From IMG/VR virus record IMGVR_UViG_3300007512_000214, positions 1 through 22,962 of that record: a stretch of 22,962 nt of DNA; one strand, 5' to 3'. A program made the translations under genes and the position numbers. Source of the DNA: a virus. Positions 1 through 7,216 of this stretch are shown in pieces (position 1 is the stretch's first letter; the number at the start of each line of letters is the position of its first letter). The notes beneath the pieces were generated by a model. That model had not been told where the DNA came from, made no database searches, and was given only the letters and a program-made list of their open reading frames with translations.

Positions 1-159
1 GAAGATACCGAACGAATGGGTTTATACCTTAGGCAATTCAAAAAACAAACCCACATAGCAACTTCCTCCAGTATTGACTTTCCAGAAGATGACGGAGCAC
101 CAGAAGGTTTTGATGCCCGTGCAAAACTTGGACAAGCAATGCAACTCGCATGGTCCTAA
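1..159 (+). CDS. 3' end of an unknown protein (partial)
   Basis: Frame 1 is open from the window edge to a TAA at 157-159 and gives the last 52 residues of a protein. The fragment is mixed charged and polar and ends in LGQAMQLAWS. I do not recognise the family. It runs in the same direction as everything downstream, and the next small ORF starts one base after its stop, so the two could be translationally coupled. Its start and most of its body lie outside the window. Confidence 0.6.
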   Translation, partial: EDTERMGLYLRQFKKQTHIATSSSIDFPEDDGAPEGFDARAKLGQAMQLAWS

Positions 160-160
160 T

Positions 161-247
161 ATGAAATTTTTTATTTTAGAAACTGCAAAGGCAGTAATGT
201 TGTTTAGTATAATGTATGTTTGTTCAGTTATTTTCCTCTCATTATAA
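161..247 (+). CDS. Possible 28-residue single-span membrane peptide
   Basis: An ATG one base after the preceding stop opens a 28-codon frame ending at TAA 245-247. The peptide (start MKFFILETAK) is mostly hydrophobic from residue 11 onward and could form one membrane helix. There is no Shine-Dalgarno sequence, so expression would depend on coupling to the upstream gene. The frame ends inside the late-promoter box of the next gene. In AT-rich DNA an ORF this short can arise by chance, so this is a tentative call. Confidence 0.3.
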   Translation: MKFFILETAKAVMLFSIMYVCSVIFLSL

Positions 248-250
248 ATA
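243..250 (+). promoter_or_regulatory. Late promoter box TATAAATA
   Basis: TATAAATA is the exact T4 late-promoter core recognised by the gp55 sigma factor family. A start about 6 bases after the box would fall at or next to the ATG at 256, so the late message would have almost no leader. A TATAAT at 208-213 lies upstream but lacks a convincing -35 element. Confidence 0.55.
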
Positions 251-255
251 GAACT

Positions 256-1428
256 ATGGCAACGAAAAGTAATTTGTTAAAGAAGGTACCAAAGAAAAAA
301 AAGCGAATGACTCTAGTTGATGCTGATGAAAAGTATACAGGTGTAGAGCCTGACTTTTACGAAGACGAAACAACCCGGGACAAAATTATGCAAGGGCTTA
401 ACTATTATGCCTATCATAAAAATGTCAAAGACGCTAAAAAATACATTGTAGATTACTTGAATGCCGTAGAAGATAAAGAAAAGGCAAAGCAAGTTAAAGC
501 ATGTCCAGACGTATTTGTTATTCCTACATATGGTTATTTGGCACGAATGGCAACTAAAGGAGCTAAGTTTGATGTAGAGATGGATGTAGAAGATAGACTT
601 AACCAACATATTAATTATCTTGCTAGCCAAGGTACTATTAAGAAAGAAGTAACTAAGGAAAAGCAAGAACAACGAGCCGCTGGTCCTACTATACAAGATA
701 GGATTAGAGAGCAAGCAGGCGAGATGGATGCACAATTTTTGGAGTGGGTAGATACATACGTTGGCAGTCCTAACCTGTTTAATCCGGTAATTATTGATCC
801 TTATGCACATTTGCAAAGCAATGGCTGTACACAAGCTCATGCAAGACGTATTAAAAAGGATTGGGAAATTGAGTTAGATGAATATAACGAAGCTCTTAAA
901 GGAGAAGATGAAGACCTTAAAGAAGCGTATAAGCATTTAATGAAACATAAACGGTTACAAGGACTTATCGAACTTGTAACTAGATTCATTGATGCCTGTG
1001 ATGTAATTATAGGTGAATCAAAGGCAACACGAAAGCAACGTAAGAAAAAGCCGGTAAGTGTTGAGAAACAAATCTCTAAACTTAAATTTAAACAAACAGA
1101 TGCTGGACTTGGAATCACTTCCGTTAACCCTGCTAACATTGTCGGTGCTACTATGGCAGTTATATATCAGTGTAAGTATCGTAAACTTGGTGTTTATGTA
1201 GCAAGCGATGAAACAGGATTTAAGGTAAAAGGTACATCGTTACTTAATTACGATGAAGATAACTCCACTAAAAAGACCCTCCGTAAACCTAAAGAGCAAT
1301 TAAGTTTTGCTAAGAAGGCTACACGACATAAGTTTGGTAAATGGTACGAGTCAGAAGTAAAGACTACAGAAACCAAACTTACAGGACGTTTTTCCGACGA
1401 TACAGTTATCCTGCAAGTATTCAAATAA
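256..1428 (+). CDS. Unknown lysine-rich phage protein, 390 aa
   Basis: The frame can be extended upstream to a TTG at 220, but the ATG at 256 is preferred because the T4-type late box ends six bases before it. There is no Shine-Dalgarno sequence at either start. The product is 390 residues. Its N-terminus is very basic (KKVPKKKKRM), followed by acidic and helical segments, a second basic patch near residues 262-276, and a C-terminal part that looks globular. No signal peptide, membrane segment or catalytic motif is apparent. It sits directly before the neck gene under a late promoter, so a late, possibly virion-associated or DNA-binding role is an inference only. I do not recognise the family. 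Confidence 0.8.
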   Translation: MATKSNLLKKVPKKKKRMTLVDADEKYTGVEPDFYEDETTRDKIMQGLNYYAYHKNVKDAKKYIVDYLNAVEDKEKAKQVKACPDVFVIPTYGYLARMATKGAKFDVEMDVEDRLNQHINYLASQGTIKKEVTKEKQEQRAAGPTIQDRIREQAGEMDAQFLEWVDTYVGSPNLFNPVIIDPYAHLQSNGCTQAHARRIKKDWEIELDEYNEALKGEDEDLKEAYKHLMKHKRLQGLIELVTRFIDACDVIIGESKATRKQRKKKPVSVEKQISKLKFKQTDAGLGITSVNPANIVGATMAVIYQCKYRKLGVYVASDETGFKVKGTSLLNYDEDNSTKKTLRKPKEQLSFAKKATRHKFGKWYESEVKTTETKLTGRFSDDTVILQVFK

Positions 1429-1435
1429 CATACAA

Positions 1436-1465
1436 GGTCTCCGATAAATAATATATGCGGAGACT
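1436..1465 (+). promoter_or_regulatory. Hairpin with late promoter in its loop, covering the gp13 RBS
   Basis: GTCTCCG at 1437-1443 is perfectly complementary to CGGAGAC at 1458-1464, and a G-U pair (1436/1465) adds an eighth pair. The 14-base loop holds most of the late-promoter box GATAAATA (1443-1450). The 3' arm contains the GGAG ribosome binding site (1459-1462) for the ATG at 1469. RNA reading through from upstream would form the hairpin and hide the site. RNA starting from the late promoter, expected near 1456, would lack the 5' arm and leave it free. There is no U-tract, so it is not a terminator. Confidence 0.6.
1443..1450 (+). promoter_or_regulatory. Late promoter box GATAAATA before gp13
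   Basis: GATAAATA matches the NATAAATA late motif of T4-like cyanophages and lies 18 bases before the gp13 ATG. The wider context CCGATAAATAAT is repeated exactly at 2267-2278 before the sheath gene, which supports it as a functional element. Confidence 0.6.
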
Positions 1466-1468
1466 AGT

Positions 1469-2212
1469 ATGGCTACAACCCGACAAGAACTTACAAAAGA
1501 AATAGAATTATCCCTAGGCGGAGGGATGATAGATATTGAGTTAGATCCTGAACATTACGATTTAGCAATAGATAAAGCATTATCGAAATATCGGCAACGA
1601 AGTTCTAGATCAACAGAAGAATCTTTCATTTCTTTAACTTTGGCAGAAGAACAAACAGATTATACTCTCCCTTCAGAGGTAATAGAAGTAAAGGATATAT
1701 ACAGAAAACACACAGGTTCGTTTGGAGCTTCGTCTGGTTCTGATATAGAACCTTTTGAGGCCGCTTATCTTAATACATATCTATTACATTCAGGTAGAGC
1801 AGGGGGCTTAGGTACTTTTGATGCTTATCATTCTTATAGAGAACATTTAGGTAAAATGTTCGGTGCAGAATATATGTTTACATGGAAACCTTGGAATAAT
1901 ACGTTAACAATTCATAGAAAAATAAAAGCAGAGGATAATGTGTATGTCCATTGTTTTAACTATAAACCAGATAATACTATTATATCAGATACATATTCTG
2001 GTTCATGGTTACGAGAATGGTCTATAGCAGAAGCAAAAATGATGCTGGCGGAAGCAAGAGGAAAATTTTCTTCAATCGCAGGTCCCCAAGGTGGTACCAC
2101 TCTTAATGCAGAAGTATTAAGAGCCGACGCCACACAAAGTTTTCAGTCATTAGAAGAAGATTTAAAGACATATGTCGATGGCGGCGAAGGTTTAGGCATT
2201 ATAATTGGATAA
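1469..2212 (+). CDS. 13: Neck protein, gp13-like
   Basis: This 247-residue protein has the layout of T4-type neck protein gp13 (T4 about 309 aa). Early on there is a predicted helix with regularly spaced acidic and aliphatic residues (HYDLAIDKALSKYRQR). A YTLPSEVIEVKDIYR strand region follows, then a long middle part, a WLREWSIAEAKMMLAEARGK helix, and a C-terminal GGTTLNAEVLRADATQSFQS segment ending in a glycine- and isoleucine-rich tail. In T4, gp13 with gp14 forms the neck that seals the filled head and joins it to the tail. The start at 1469 has GGAG six bases upstream and a late promoter before that. It is followed by the sheath gene. The identification rests on pattern similarity; a gp14 or other neck relative is the main alternative. 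Confidence 0.7.
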   Translation: MATTRQELTKEIELSLGGGMIDIELDPEHYDLAIDKALSKYRQRSSRSTEESFISLTLAEEQTDYTLPSEVIEVKDIYRKHTGSFGASSGSDIEPFEAAYLNTYLLHSGRAGGLGTFDAYHSYREHLGKMFGAEYMFTWKPWNNTLTIHRKIKAEDNVYVHCFNYKPDNTIISDTYSGSWLREWSIAEAKMMLAEARGKFSSIAGPQGGTTLNAEVLRADATQSFQSLEEDLKTYVDGGEGLGIIIG

Positions 2213-2268
2213 ATTGTTTATTTTTTAAAATACTCCCTTGTATAACCAGCCGGTTTTACTGATTTACC

Positions 2269-2276
2269 GATAAATA
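2269..2276 (+). promoter_or_regulatory. Late promoter box GATAAATA before the sheath gene
   Basis: The box lies 41 bases before the sheath ATG. A start near 2282 would give a leader whose 5' end folds into a 6-bp hairpin (TAATGA 2284-2289 with TCATTA 2296-2301). GAGG at 2307-2310 is the ribosome binding site. A 5'-terminal hairpin of this kind could stabilise an abundant message. The stretch 2213-2268 upstream shows no other clear element. Confidence 0.55.
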
Positions 2277-2317
2277 ATTTAAATAATGAATTTAGTCATT
2301 AATAGTGAGGAAATAAT

Positions 2318-5140
2318 ATGGCAACATTAGCATCTCCTGGTGTATCAGTATCCGTCATCGATGAAAGTTTTTATGGATCTGCTGGAGCAGGTACTGTACC
2401 TTTAATCATAGTTGCGACAGGTACAAACAAAGCACATGTCAGTGGTACGGGAACTGCATCAGGTACAACAACATCAAAAACACCTCAGTTGGTAACTAGC
2501 CAACGAGAACTTATTCAAACATTCGGAACACCTTATTTTAAATCAGTGTCCGGAACTGCTCAACACGGATATGAGACAAATGAATATGGATTATTAGCGA
2601 CATATAGTTATTTAGGTTCTGCTAATAGAGCATATGTCGTAAGGGCAGATGTTAATACAACAGAATTAGAGCCAAGTGCAACAGAGCCTACCGGAGCTCC
2701 TGCAGATGGCGCATTATGGTTAGATACTACGAACTCTTCATTTGGTGTATTTAGATATAATGCAACTACAGGTGCATGGGATAAGAAAACAGTTAAAACA
2801 CCTGTAAGCTCAGATATGGATAATAGTGGTACTAAAGATACACCAGCTGCCGGATTTGGATCAGATGGTGATTATGCAGTTTCAACTGAAGATTTTGTCG
2901 GTTTAGCATTAGGCACAACAGCCGAACCTATTAAGTTTTGGCAAAAGGTTAGTGGTACGTGGGAAGCGGTTACAGATACCAATAAAGGAAGTTTAAGTCC
3001 TGCAGCGAATACGTTTACTATGGGAGGTACTTCTGCTCAGCCTAGTTCACCTGTAGGAGATGATATTTGGATTAAAACAGAAGCGGCAGGAAGTGGTACT
3101 AATCTTGTAATTAAAGAATATAATTCCACTACAAGTGCATTTACTACAAAAACAGTTAAGCCTTATGCAGATGATAATGAGGCTGCACAACCAGGTAATT
3201 TTGATTCGAATAGAAAAGCAGATATTATGATTACTTCATTAGATACTAATAAGTTATATCATTCAGTAGGTGGGGCCAATAGTGCATCGTTTACTATTTT
3301 AGATGGTGGTTCAGGATACGACCCAAATAATCCTCCAACTGTTACTATTGCAACGTCAGAAAGCAGTCCTGCAGCGGCTCCAACTACTCAACCTACCGCA
3401 GTAGTTGATAGTACAGGTGCTATTGTTGCTATTGTGACAGCATCAAACGATGCAGCAGGGTTAGGTGCATCTCTAAGTGATATTTCGGCAGTATCTATTA
3501 CATTAAATGGCGGAGCAAAACCTGCAGAAGGTTCTTTATATGTTGTTCCGGGTGGGACGGCAGGATCATTTCTTTTTAAGAGATTTCCGGGTGCGTCTGG
3601 AACATCAGCGACTGTAGCAAAGCAAACAGATACAACAAATTATTTTGCAGCCGACAATGAATTAGAAACAAGTGCAACCGCGATTGTAGGATCTCCGACA
3701 ACAGGTACATATTGGTATGATTCGAGGTTGCTTGCAACTTCTTTTGATATTTACAAAAAAGGAAATGGTGGTTGGCAATCAGTAACTAGAGTAACAGGAG
3801 CAGGTGAAGGAGGTTTAGGACTTACATTAACTGTAGGCACAACAGCACCGGCTTCAGGTGCAGGTACAGGCGATCTTTGGTTTGACACTAATTTCTTAGA
3901 AACTTTTACTATTAAAGAATATAATGCAGCAGGTAAATGGGTAGCAAGGGATTCGTCAGATCAAACAACATCAAACGGTGTTGTGTTTGCAGATTTAACT
4001 GCTACTGCCGAAGATAATACTACAACATTATCTGGTTCTAATAATTTAGGTGCAACTAGAATTGCTAATGCTCCTAATCCAGCATTATATCCAGATGGAA
4101 TGATTTGTGTTAATATGATTCATAGTTCGTATCACGTTAAAAAATATGACTCTACATTAACTACAACAACAAAATGGAGAAGTGCAGCCGGTAATAAAGC
4201 AGATGGTTCTGCTTATATAGGTAGAAAAGCACAACGACAAGTAGTTGTAAAAGCTCTTCAGGCAGCGATAACAACCAATTCTGATATTAGAGAAGATACA
4301 TTAAATTATACATTAATTGCAACTCCAGGTTATCCAGAATGTGCAGACGAAATGATGGCATTAAATGTTGATAGAAAAGAAACCGCTTTTGTAATTATTG
4401 ATTCACCATTTAGATTAGCACCAACAGGCGTAACTGCATGGAAAGCAGGTACTAATGGTACAGAAAATGGTGAAGATGCATTGACCGCATCTGGATCACA
4501 ATGTGCAACGTATTATCCAAGTGGATTATCTACAAATACTGATGGAACATCGGTAGTTGTTCCTGCATCTCATATGGTACTTCGTACAATAAGTTATAAT
4601 GATTCTATTGCTTATCCTTGGTTTGCTCCTGCAGGACTAACTCGAGGTCGTATTAATAATGCAACTAATGTAGGTTACATAGATAGTGAAGGTGAATTTA
4701 AAGCATTAGCATTAAATGAAGGACAACGTGATACATTATATGGTTCAAAAGTTAATCCTATTACAAATTTTCCAGGACAAGGTTTGTTTATATATGGACA
4801 AAAAACATTACAAGCAGCATCTAGTGCATTAGATAGAATTAATGTTGCTAGATTAATTGCTTATATGAGAGAGCGATTAGATCCATTGGCAAGACCTTAT
4901 GCTTTTGAACCTAATGACGAATCTACTAGAGCAGCAGCACAAGAGTCTGTTTCTAGATTTTTAGCTGATATCATGTCAAAACGAGGTATATCGGATTTTG
5001 CAGTTGTTTGTGATACTACAAACAATACTCCTGCAAGAATAGATAAAAATGAATTATATATAGATGTTGCTATAGAACCAACAAAAGCAGCAGAATTCAT
5101 TTATATTCCGATTAGAATTGTAAATACAGGTACATTATAA
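2318..5140 (+). CDS. 18: Contractile tail sheath protein, gp18-like, enlarged
   Basis: The product is the tail sheath subunit, which polymerises around the tail tube and contracts on infection. The N-terminus (MATLASPGVSVSVIDESFYG) is typical of phage sheaths. The C-terminal part is also characteristic: residues about 835-940 include RLIAYMRERLDPLARPYAFE, a predicted long helix, and a final IEPTKAAEFIYIPIRIV strand. At 940 residues it is much longer than T4 gp18 (659). The extra length is a Thr/Ser/Gly/Ala-rich insertion, roughly residues 125-625, built from repeated tryptophan-containing units. The start has GAGG seven bases upstream and a late promoter. A strong terminator follows directly, so the sheath is probably made mainly from its own late message. 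Confidence 0.93.
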   Translation: MATLASPGVSVSVIDESFYGSAGAGTVPLIIVATGTNKAHVSGTGTASGTTTSKTPQLVTSQRELIQTFGTPYFKSVSGTAQHGYETNEYGLLATYSYLGSANRAYVVRADVNTTELEPSATEPTGAPADGALWLDTTNSSFGVFRYNATTGAWDKKTVKTPVSSDMDNSGTKDTPAAGFGSDGDYAVSTEDFVGLALGTTAEPIKFWQKVSGTWEAVTDTNKGSLSPAANTFTMGGTSAQPSSPVGDDIWIKTEAAGSGTNLVIKEYNSTTSAFTTKTVKPYADDNEAAQPGNFDSNRKADIMITSLDTNKLYHSVGGANSASFTILDGGSGYDPNNPPTVTIATSESSPAAAPTTQPTAVVDSTGAIVAIVTASNDAAGLGASLSDISAVSITLNGGAKPAEGSLYVVPGGTAGSFLFKRFPGASGTSATVAKQTDTTNYFAADNELETSATAIVGSPTTGTYWYDSRLLATSFDIYKKGNGGWQSVTRVTGAGEGGLGLTLTVGTTAPASGAGTGDLWFDTNFLETFTIKEYNAAGKWVARDSSDQTTSNGVVFADLTATAEDNTTTLSGSNNLGATRIANAPNPALYPDGMICVNMIHSSYHVKKYDSTLTTTTKWRSAAGNKADGSAYIGRKAQRQVVVKALQAAITTNSDIREDTLNYTLIATPGYPECADEMMALNVDRKETAFVIIDSPFRLAPTGVTAWKAGTNGTENGEDALTASGSQCATYYPSGLSTNTDGTSVVVPASHMVLRTISYNDSIAYPWFAPAGLTRGRINNATNVGYIDSEGEFKALALNEGQRDTLYGSKVNPITNFPGQGLFIYGQKTLQAASSALDRINVARLIAYMRERLDPLARPYAFEPNDESTRAAAQESVSRFLADIMSKRGISDFAVVCDTTNNTPARIDKNELYIDVAIEPTKAAEFIYIPIRIVNTGTL
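2693..4189 (+). repeat. Degenerate Trp-repeat insertion within the sheath
   Basis: The encoded insertion carries repeated units of the form G-x-x-W-x-D-T, then an aliphatic/aromatic strand with a tyrosine, then G-x-W. Tryptophan pairs exactly 20 residues apart occur at W134/W154, W466/W486 and W521/W541. Further units are W208/W215, W251 with no second Trp, and a variant at about C597/W620. Units often begin after Pro-rich linkers such as EPTGAPADGALWLDT. This is protein-level repetition; the DNA copies are diverged. Confidence 0.6.
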
Positions 5141-5148
5141 TATAATAT

Positions 5149-5180
5149 AAAGGTAGTAAATTTATTTTACTACCTTTTTT
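5149..5180 (+). terminator. Rho-independent terminator after the sheath gene
   Basis: AGGTAGTAAA (5151-5160) pairs perfectly with TTTACTACCT (5166-5175) around a 5-base loop and runs into T6 at 5175-5180. Flanking A residues at 5149-5150 extend the pairing into the T run. It separates the sheath from the tube gene, which has its own late promoter just downstream. Confidence 0.9.
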
Positions 5181-5206
5181 CTTGATCAAAAATTCTGACG
5201 GAATCT

Positions 5207-5214
5207 TATAAATA
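5207..5214 (+). promoter_or_regulatory. Late promoter box TATAAATA before the tube gene
   Basis: This exact T4 late core lies 27 bases after the sheath terminator and 34 bases before the tube ATG. The expected start is near 5220, giving a leader of about 29 bases with TAGGAG at 5235-5240. Confidence 0.65.
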
Positions 5215-5248
5215 CATATAATATAGAACACGATTAGGAGAGTTATCA

Positions 5249-5857
5249 ATGGGAGCATTATCAAAATTTGGTGTCCCTACAGGCGACGGCGGCGCAGTAA
5301 TAATGCCAAAACTATCGTATAGGTTTCGGGTTACTTTTAATAATATAGGCGGACAAACTAATTCAAAAGCATTAACACATCAAATTGTTAGTGTAACCAG
5401 GCCTACATTAAGCCATGAACCGATTACTTTAGATGTATATAATTCTAGAGTTTATTTGGCAGGTAAACATACATGGGAACCTATCACTATTGTAGTAAGA
5501 GACGATGTAGACGGAGAAGTTATTTCTTTTGTAGATAAACAGGTACAAAATCAGATTGATCATAATGATCAATCTGCACCATTAGCAGGAGCCCAATATA
5601 AATTTTCAACAGTCATAGAAACTCTCGACGGTACAAATGTAGCCAATGAAGCTGGTACATTAGATACATGGACTTTATCTGGTTGTTTTATTACCAATGT
5701 AGGTTATGGCGAAAATGATTATGCAAATAGTTCGCCTATGACAGCTTCGATGACAATTCAATATGACAATGCCAATCATTTGGATAAGAATGATGCTAAC
5801 TTGTTATCAGGTATTAGTATATCAGATACTGACCTTACTGGTGCTACATCAGGATAA
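5249..5857 (+). CDS. 19: Tail tube protein, gp19-like
   Basis: This 202-residue protein fits the tail tube subunit (T4 gp19 is 163 aa), whose hexameric rings form the DNA channel inside the sheath. Visible family features are an early beta strand (LSYRFRVTFNNIGG), a segment ending in SVTRPTLSHEPITLDVYNSR, then KHTWEPITIVVRDDV, and a C-terminal WTLSGCFITNVGYGENDY followed by a strand with the MTIQYDN ending. The position straight after the sheath matches the conserved 18-19 order. AGGAG lies about 8 bases before the ATG. The gene contains a 25-base near-perfect inverted repeat. Confidence 0.88.
   Translation: MGALSKFGVPTGDGGAVIMPKLSYRFRVTFNNIGGQTNSKALTHQIVSVTRPTLSHEPITLDVYNSRVYLAGKHTWEPITIVVRDDVDGEVISFVDKQVQNQIDHNDQSAPLAGAQYKFSTVIETLDGTNVANEAGTLDTWTLSGCFITNVGYGENDYANSSPMTASMTIQYDNANHLDKNDANLLSGISISDTDLTGATSG
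5552..5576. repeat. 25-base near-perfect inverted repeat inside gene 19
   Basis: CAGATTGATCAT (5552-5563) and ATGATCAATCTG (5565-5576) are perfect reverse complements around a single A. The repeat contains two GATC sites. It encodes the QIDHNDQS segment of the tube protein and is the longest intragenic inverted repeat I noticed. Confidence 0.85.
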
Positions 5858-5876
5858 TTCATGAATAGGAGTTAAA

Positions 5877-6821
5877 ATGGCATATTTCGGTAAGGTTCTC
5901 CGTAACTATGCCGATATGGCCTTTGGTACTGTTACGGATTATAACAGAACATTAACAGATGTACCTCGGCTTAAATTCCAATTTGTAGTAGAATTTAAAA
6001 CTACATTAGGTATAGGAGGCGGAGATAAGAACTATAGAGAGATGATAAAAGATTTATCATTAGTGGTTCAATCCGTCGAATTACCTAGTTTTCAATTTGA
6101 TACCCAAACATTAAACCAATATAATAGAAAACGAATTATACAAACAAAAATGAATTGGAATCCTATTAGTATTTCTTTTCATGATACCAGAGATAATAAA
6201 TGGTTAAATGTTTGGAAAGAATATATGAAATTTCACTATAAAGATGGAAGAGAAAAGTTTTCTAATTTTGGTGCAGGGAACCTAACACCTGATATTGTTC
6301 AAGTAGAGCCTAACATAGACGATTTTGGTTTTCAAACACCGTTTTCAAAAACTAGTATAGCAAATCCTGATTTAACAAATGTAAATTCTTCTCCTGGAGA
6401 TACACAAGGTGCATTAGAACCAGAAGAAGAAATGGGAGCAGGGGAAGTGCAGGTTGGAGGAGCCGGATGGGAAAAATATTACTTTTCACAAATTAAAATT
6501 TATAAACAATTCGGCGGAAGAAATGGTCCTATTGCAGATCCTATAACATTATATAATCCTGTAATTTTATCGGTAAATAACGATTCATTATCTTATGCAG
6601 ATTCAAGTCCTGTGCAATGGAGTATACAATTTGGATATGAAGGTGTATCATATGATAAATCAGTGGTTCCTAAGAATAGTTATACAAGCATGTGGGCCAG
6701 TGCCCAAGATACAGTAACAAGCTGGTTTGGTGATGACGGATCACAAAGCGGAGAAACTCCTGTAGGCGATAGTACTTTAGTATCAGATAACTTTGGAGCA
6801 GGCGATCCTGAGGTGTTATAA
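5877..6821 (+). CDS. Second tail-tube-fold protein (gp19/gp54 type)
   Basis: The 314-residue product repeats the tube-protein layout of its neighbour. It has a strand (RLKFQFVVEFKT), a segment VVQSVELPSFQFDTQTLNQY that parallels the gp19 'SVTRPTLSHEPITLDVYN' region, then KMNWNPISISFHDTRDN. A C-terminal strand pair follows (NNDSLSYADSSPVQWSIQFG). A Gly/Glu-rich insertion separates the halves, roughly residues 150-200. In T4, gp54 shares the tube fold and initiates the tube on the baseplate, and its length (about 320 aa) is similar, so this may be a gp54-like initiator or another tube paralogue. AGGAG precedes the start, and it probably shares the late message with gene 19. The downstream gene overlaps its stop (TAATG). 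Confidence 0.72.
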   Translation: MAYFGKVLRNYADMAFGTVTDYNRTLTDVPRLKFQFVVEFKTTLGIGGGDKNYREMIKDLSLVVQSVELPSFQFDTQTLNQYNRKRIIQTKMNWNPISISFHDTRDNKWLNVWKEYMKFHYKDGREKFSNFGAGNLTPDIVQVEPNIDDFGFQTPFSKTSIANPDLTNVNSSPGDTQGALEPEEEMGAGEVQVGGAGWEKYYFSQIKIYKQFGGRNGPIADPITLYNPVILSVNNDSLSYADSSPVQWSIQFGYEGVSYDKSVVPKNSYTSMWASAQDTVTSWFGDDGSQSGETPVGDSTLVSDNFGAGDPEVL

Positions 6822-7216
6822 TGGCAAATTCTAATTCCTCTAGCAGTTTAGACGAAGCAAAACGATTACGATCTTCGTTAGGTGTTGAGTCAGTATATTT
6901 TGATCAAAAATTAATAGGATTAGAAGGTAATATATATTCAGAATTTAATCCTAGCCAATATGATGCTATTATGGCTAATATACAATCATCTGGTGTATCT
7001 CTTGAATCTGCAAAAATATTAGCATATGAAGTTTTAGCATTGGCTAATTACTATAACGAACCATATGATAAATATCTACCTTTAATTTTATCAGGTGCTA
7101 TTTCTGTAACTAAAGATAAAATAGAAAAATTAAATATTACCAGGCCTTCAACAAATCAATTAAATTTAATAAATTCAGAAATAAATTCAGAAATAAATAA
7201 AGAACAGGTCGATTAA
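6821..7216 (+). CDS. Unknown small protein between tube and head-completion genes
   Basis: This 131-residue protein starts on the last base of the previous stop codon (TAATG) and ends on the first base of the next start, so it is tightly coupled within the operon. The N-terminus is Ser/Asn-rich. The middle is predicted helical, with an ALANYYNEPYDKYLPLILSG segment. The C-terminus carries a short tandem repeat (NSEI twice). I do not recognise the family. Its place between tail and head-completion genes suggests a late virion or assembly role, by inference only. Confidence 0.8.
   Translation: MANSNSSSSLDEAKRLRSSLGVESVYFDQKLIGLEGNIYSEFNPSQYDAIMANIQSSGVSLESAKILAYEVLALANYYNEPYDKYLPLILSGAISVTKDKIEKLNITRPSTNQLNLINSEINSEINKEQVD
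7172..7195 (+). repeat. 12-base tandem duplication in coding sequence
   Basis: AATTCAGAAATA occurs twice in perfect tandem (7172-7183 and 7184-7195), encoding NSEI twice near the C-terminus of the 131-residue protein. It looks like a recent slippage duplication. Confidence 0.8.

Noticed and set aside
208-213. TATAAT upstream of the gene at 256 as a sigma70 promoter
   Set aside because: There is no -35 hexamer at the right distance and no extended -10; the late box at 243 is a better explanation.
220-255. TTG 220 as start of the 390-residue protein
   Set aside because: It is a rare start codon without a ribosome binding site, and it would place the late promoter inside the gene.
2213-2268. 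Possible terminator between gp13 and gp18
   Set aside because: Only a 4-bp AACC/GGTT pairing is visible without a proper T-run, so it was not called.
4897-5100. Minus-strand open frames of 60-175 codons, such as 4897-5100, 313-840, 13963-14265 and 15772-15981
   Set aside because: Each lies wholly inside a confident + strand gene, lacks a ribosome binding site and has unlikely composition. They are shadows of the real frames.
7067-7074. GATAAATA inside the 131-residue protein gene (also AATAAATA at 7192-7199)
   Set aside because: In this AT-rich DNA the 7-base core is expected about once per 1.5 kb, and these lie in coding sequence away from a clear leader. The one at 7192 is only a weak candidate for gp4.
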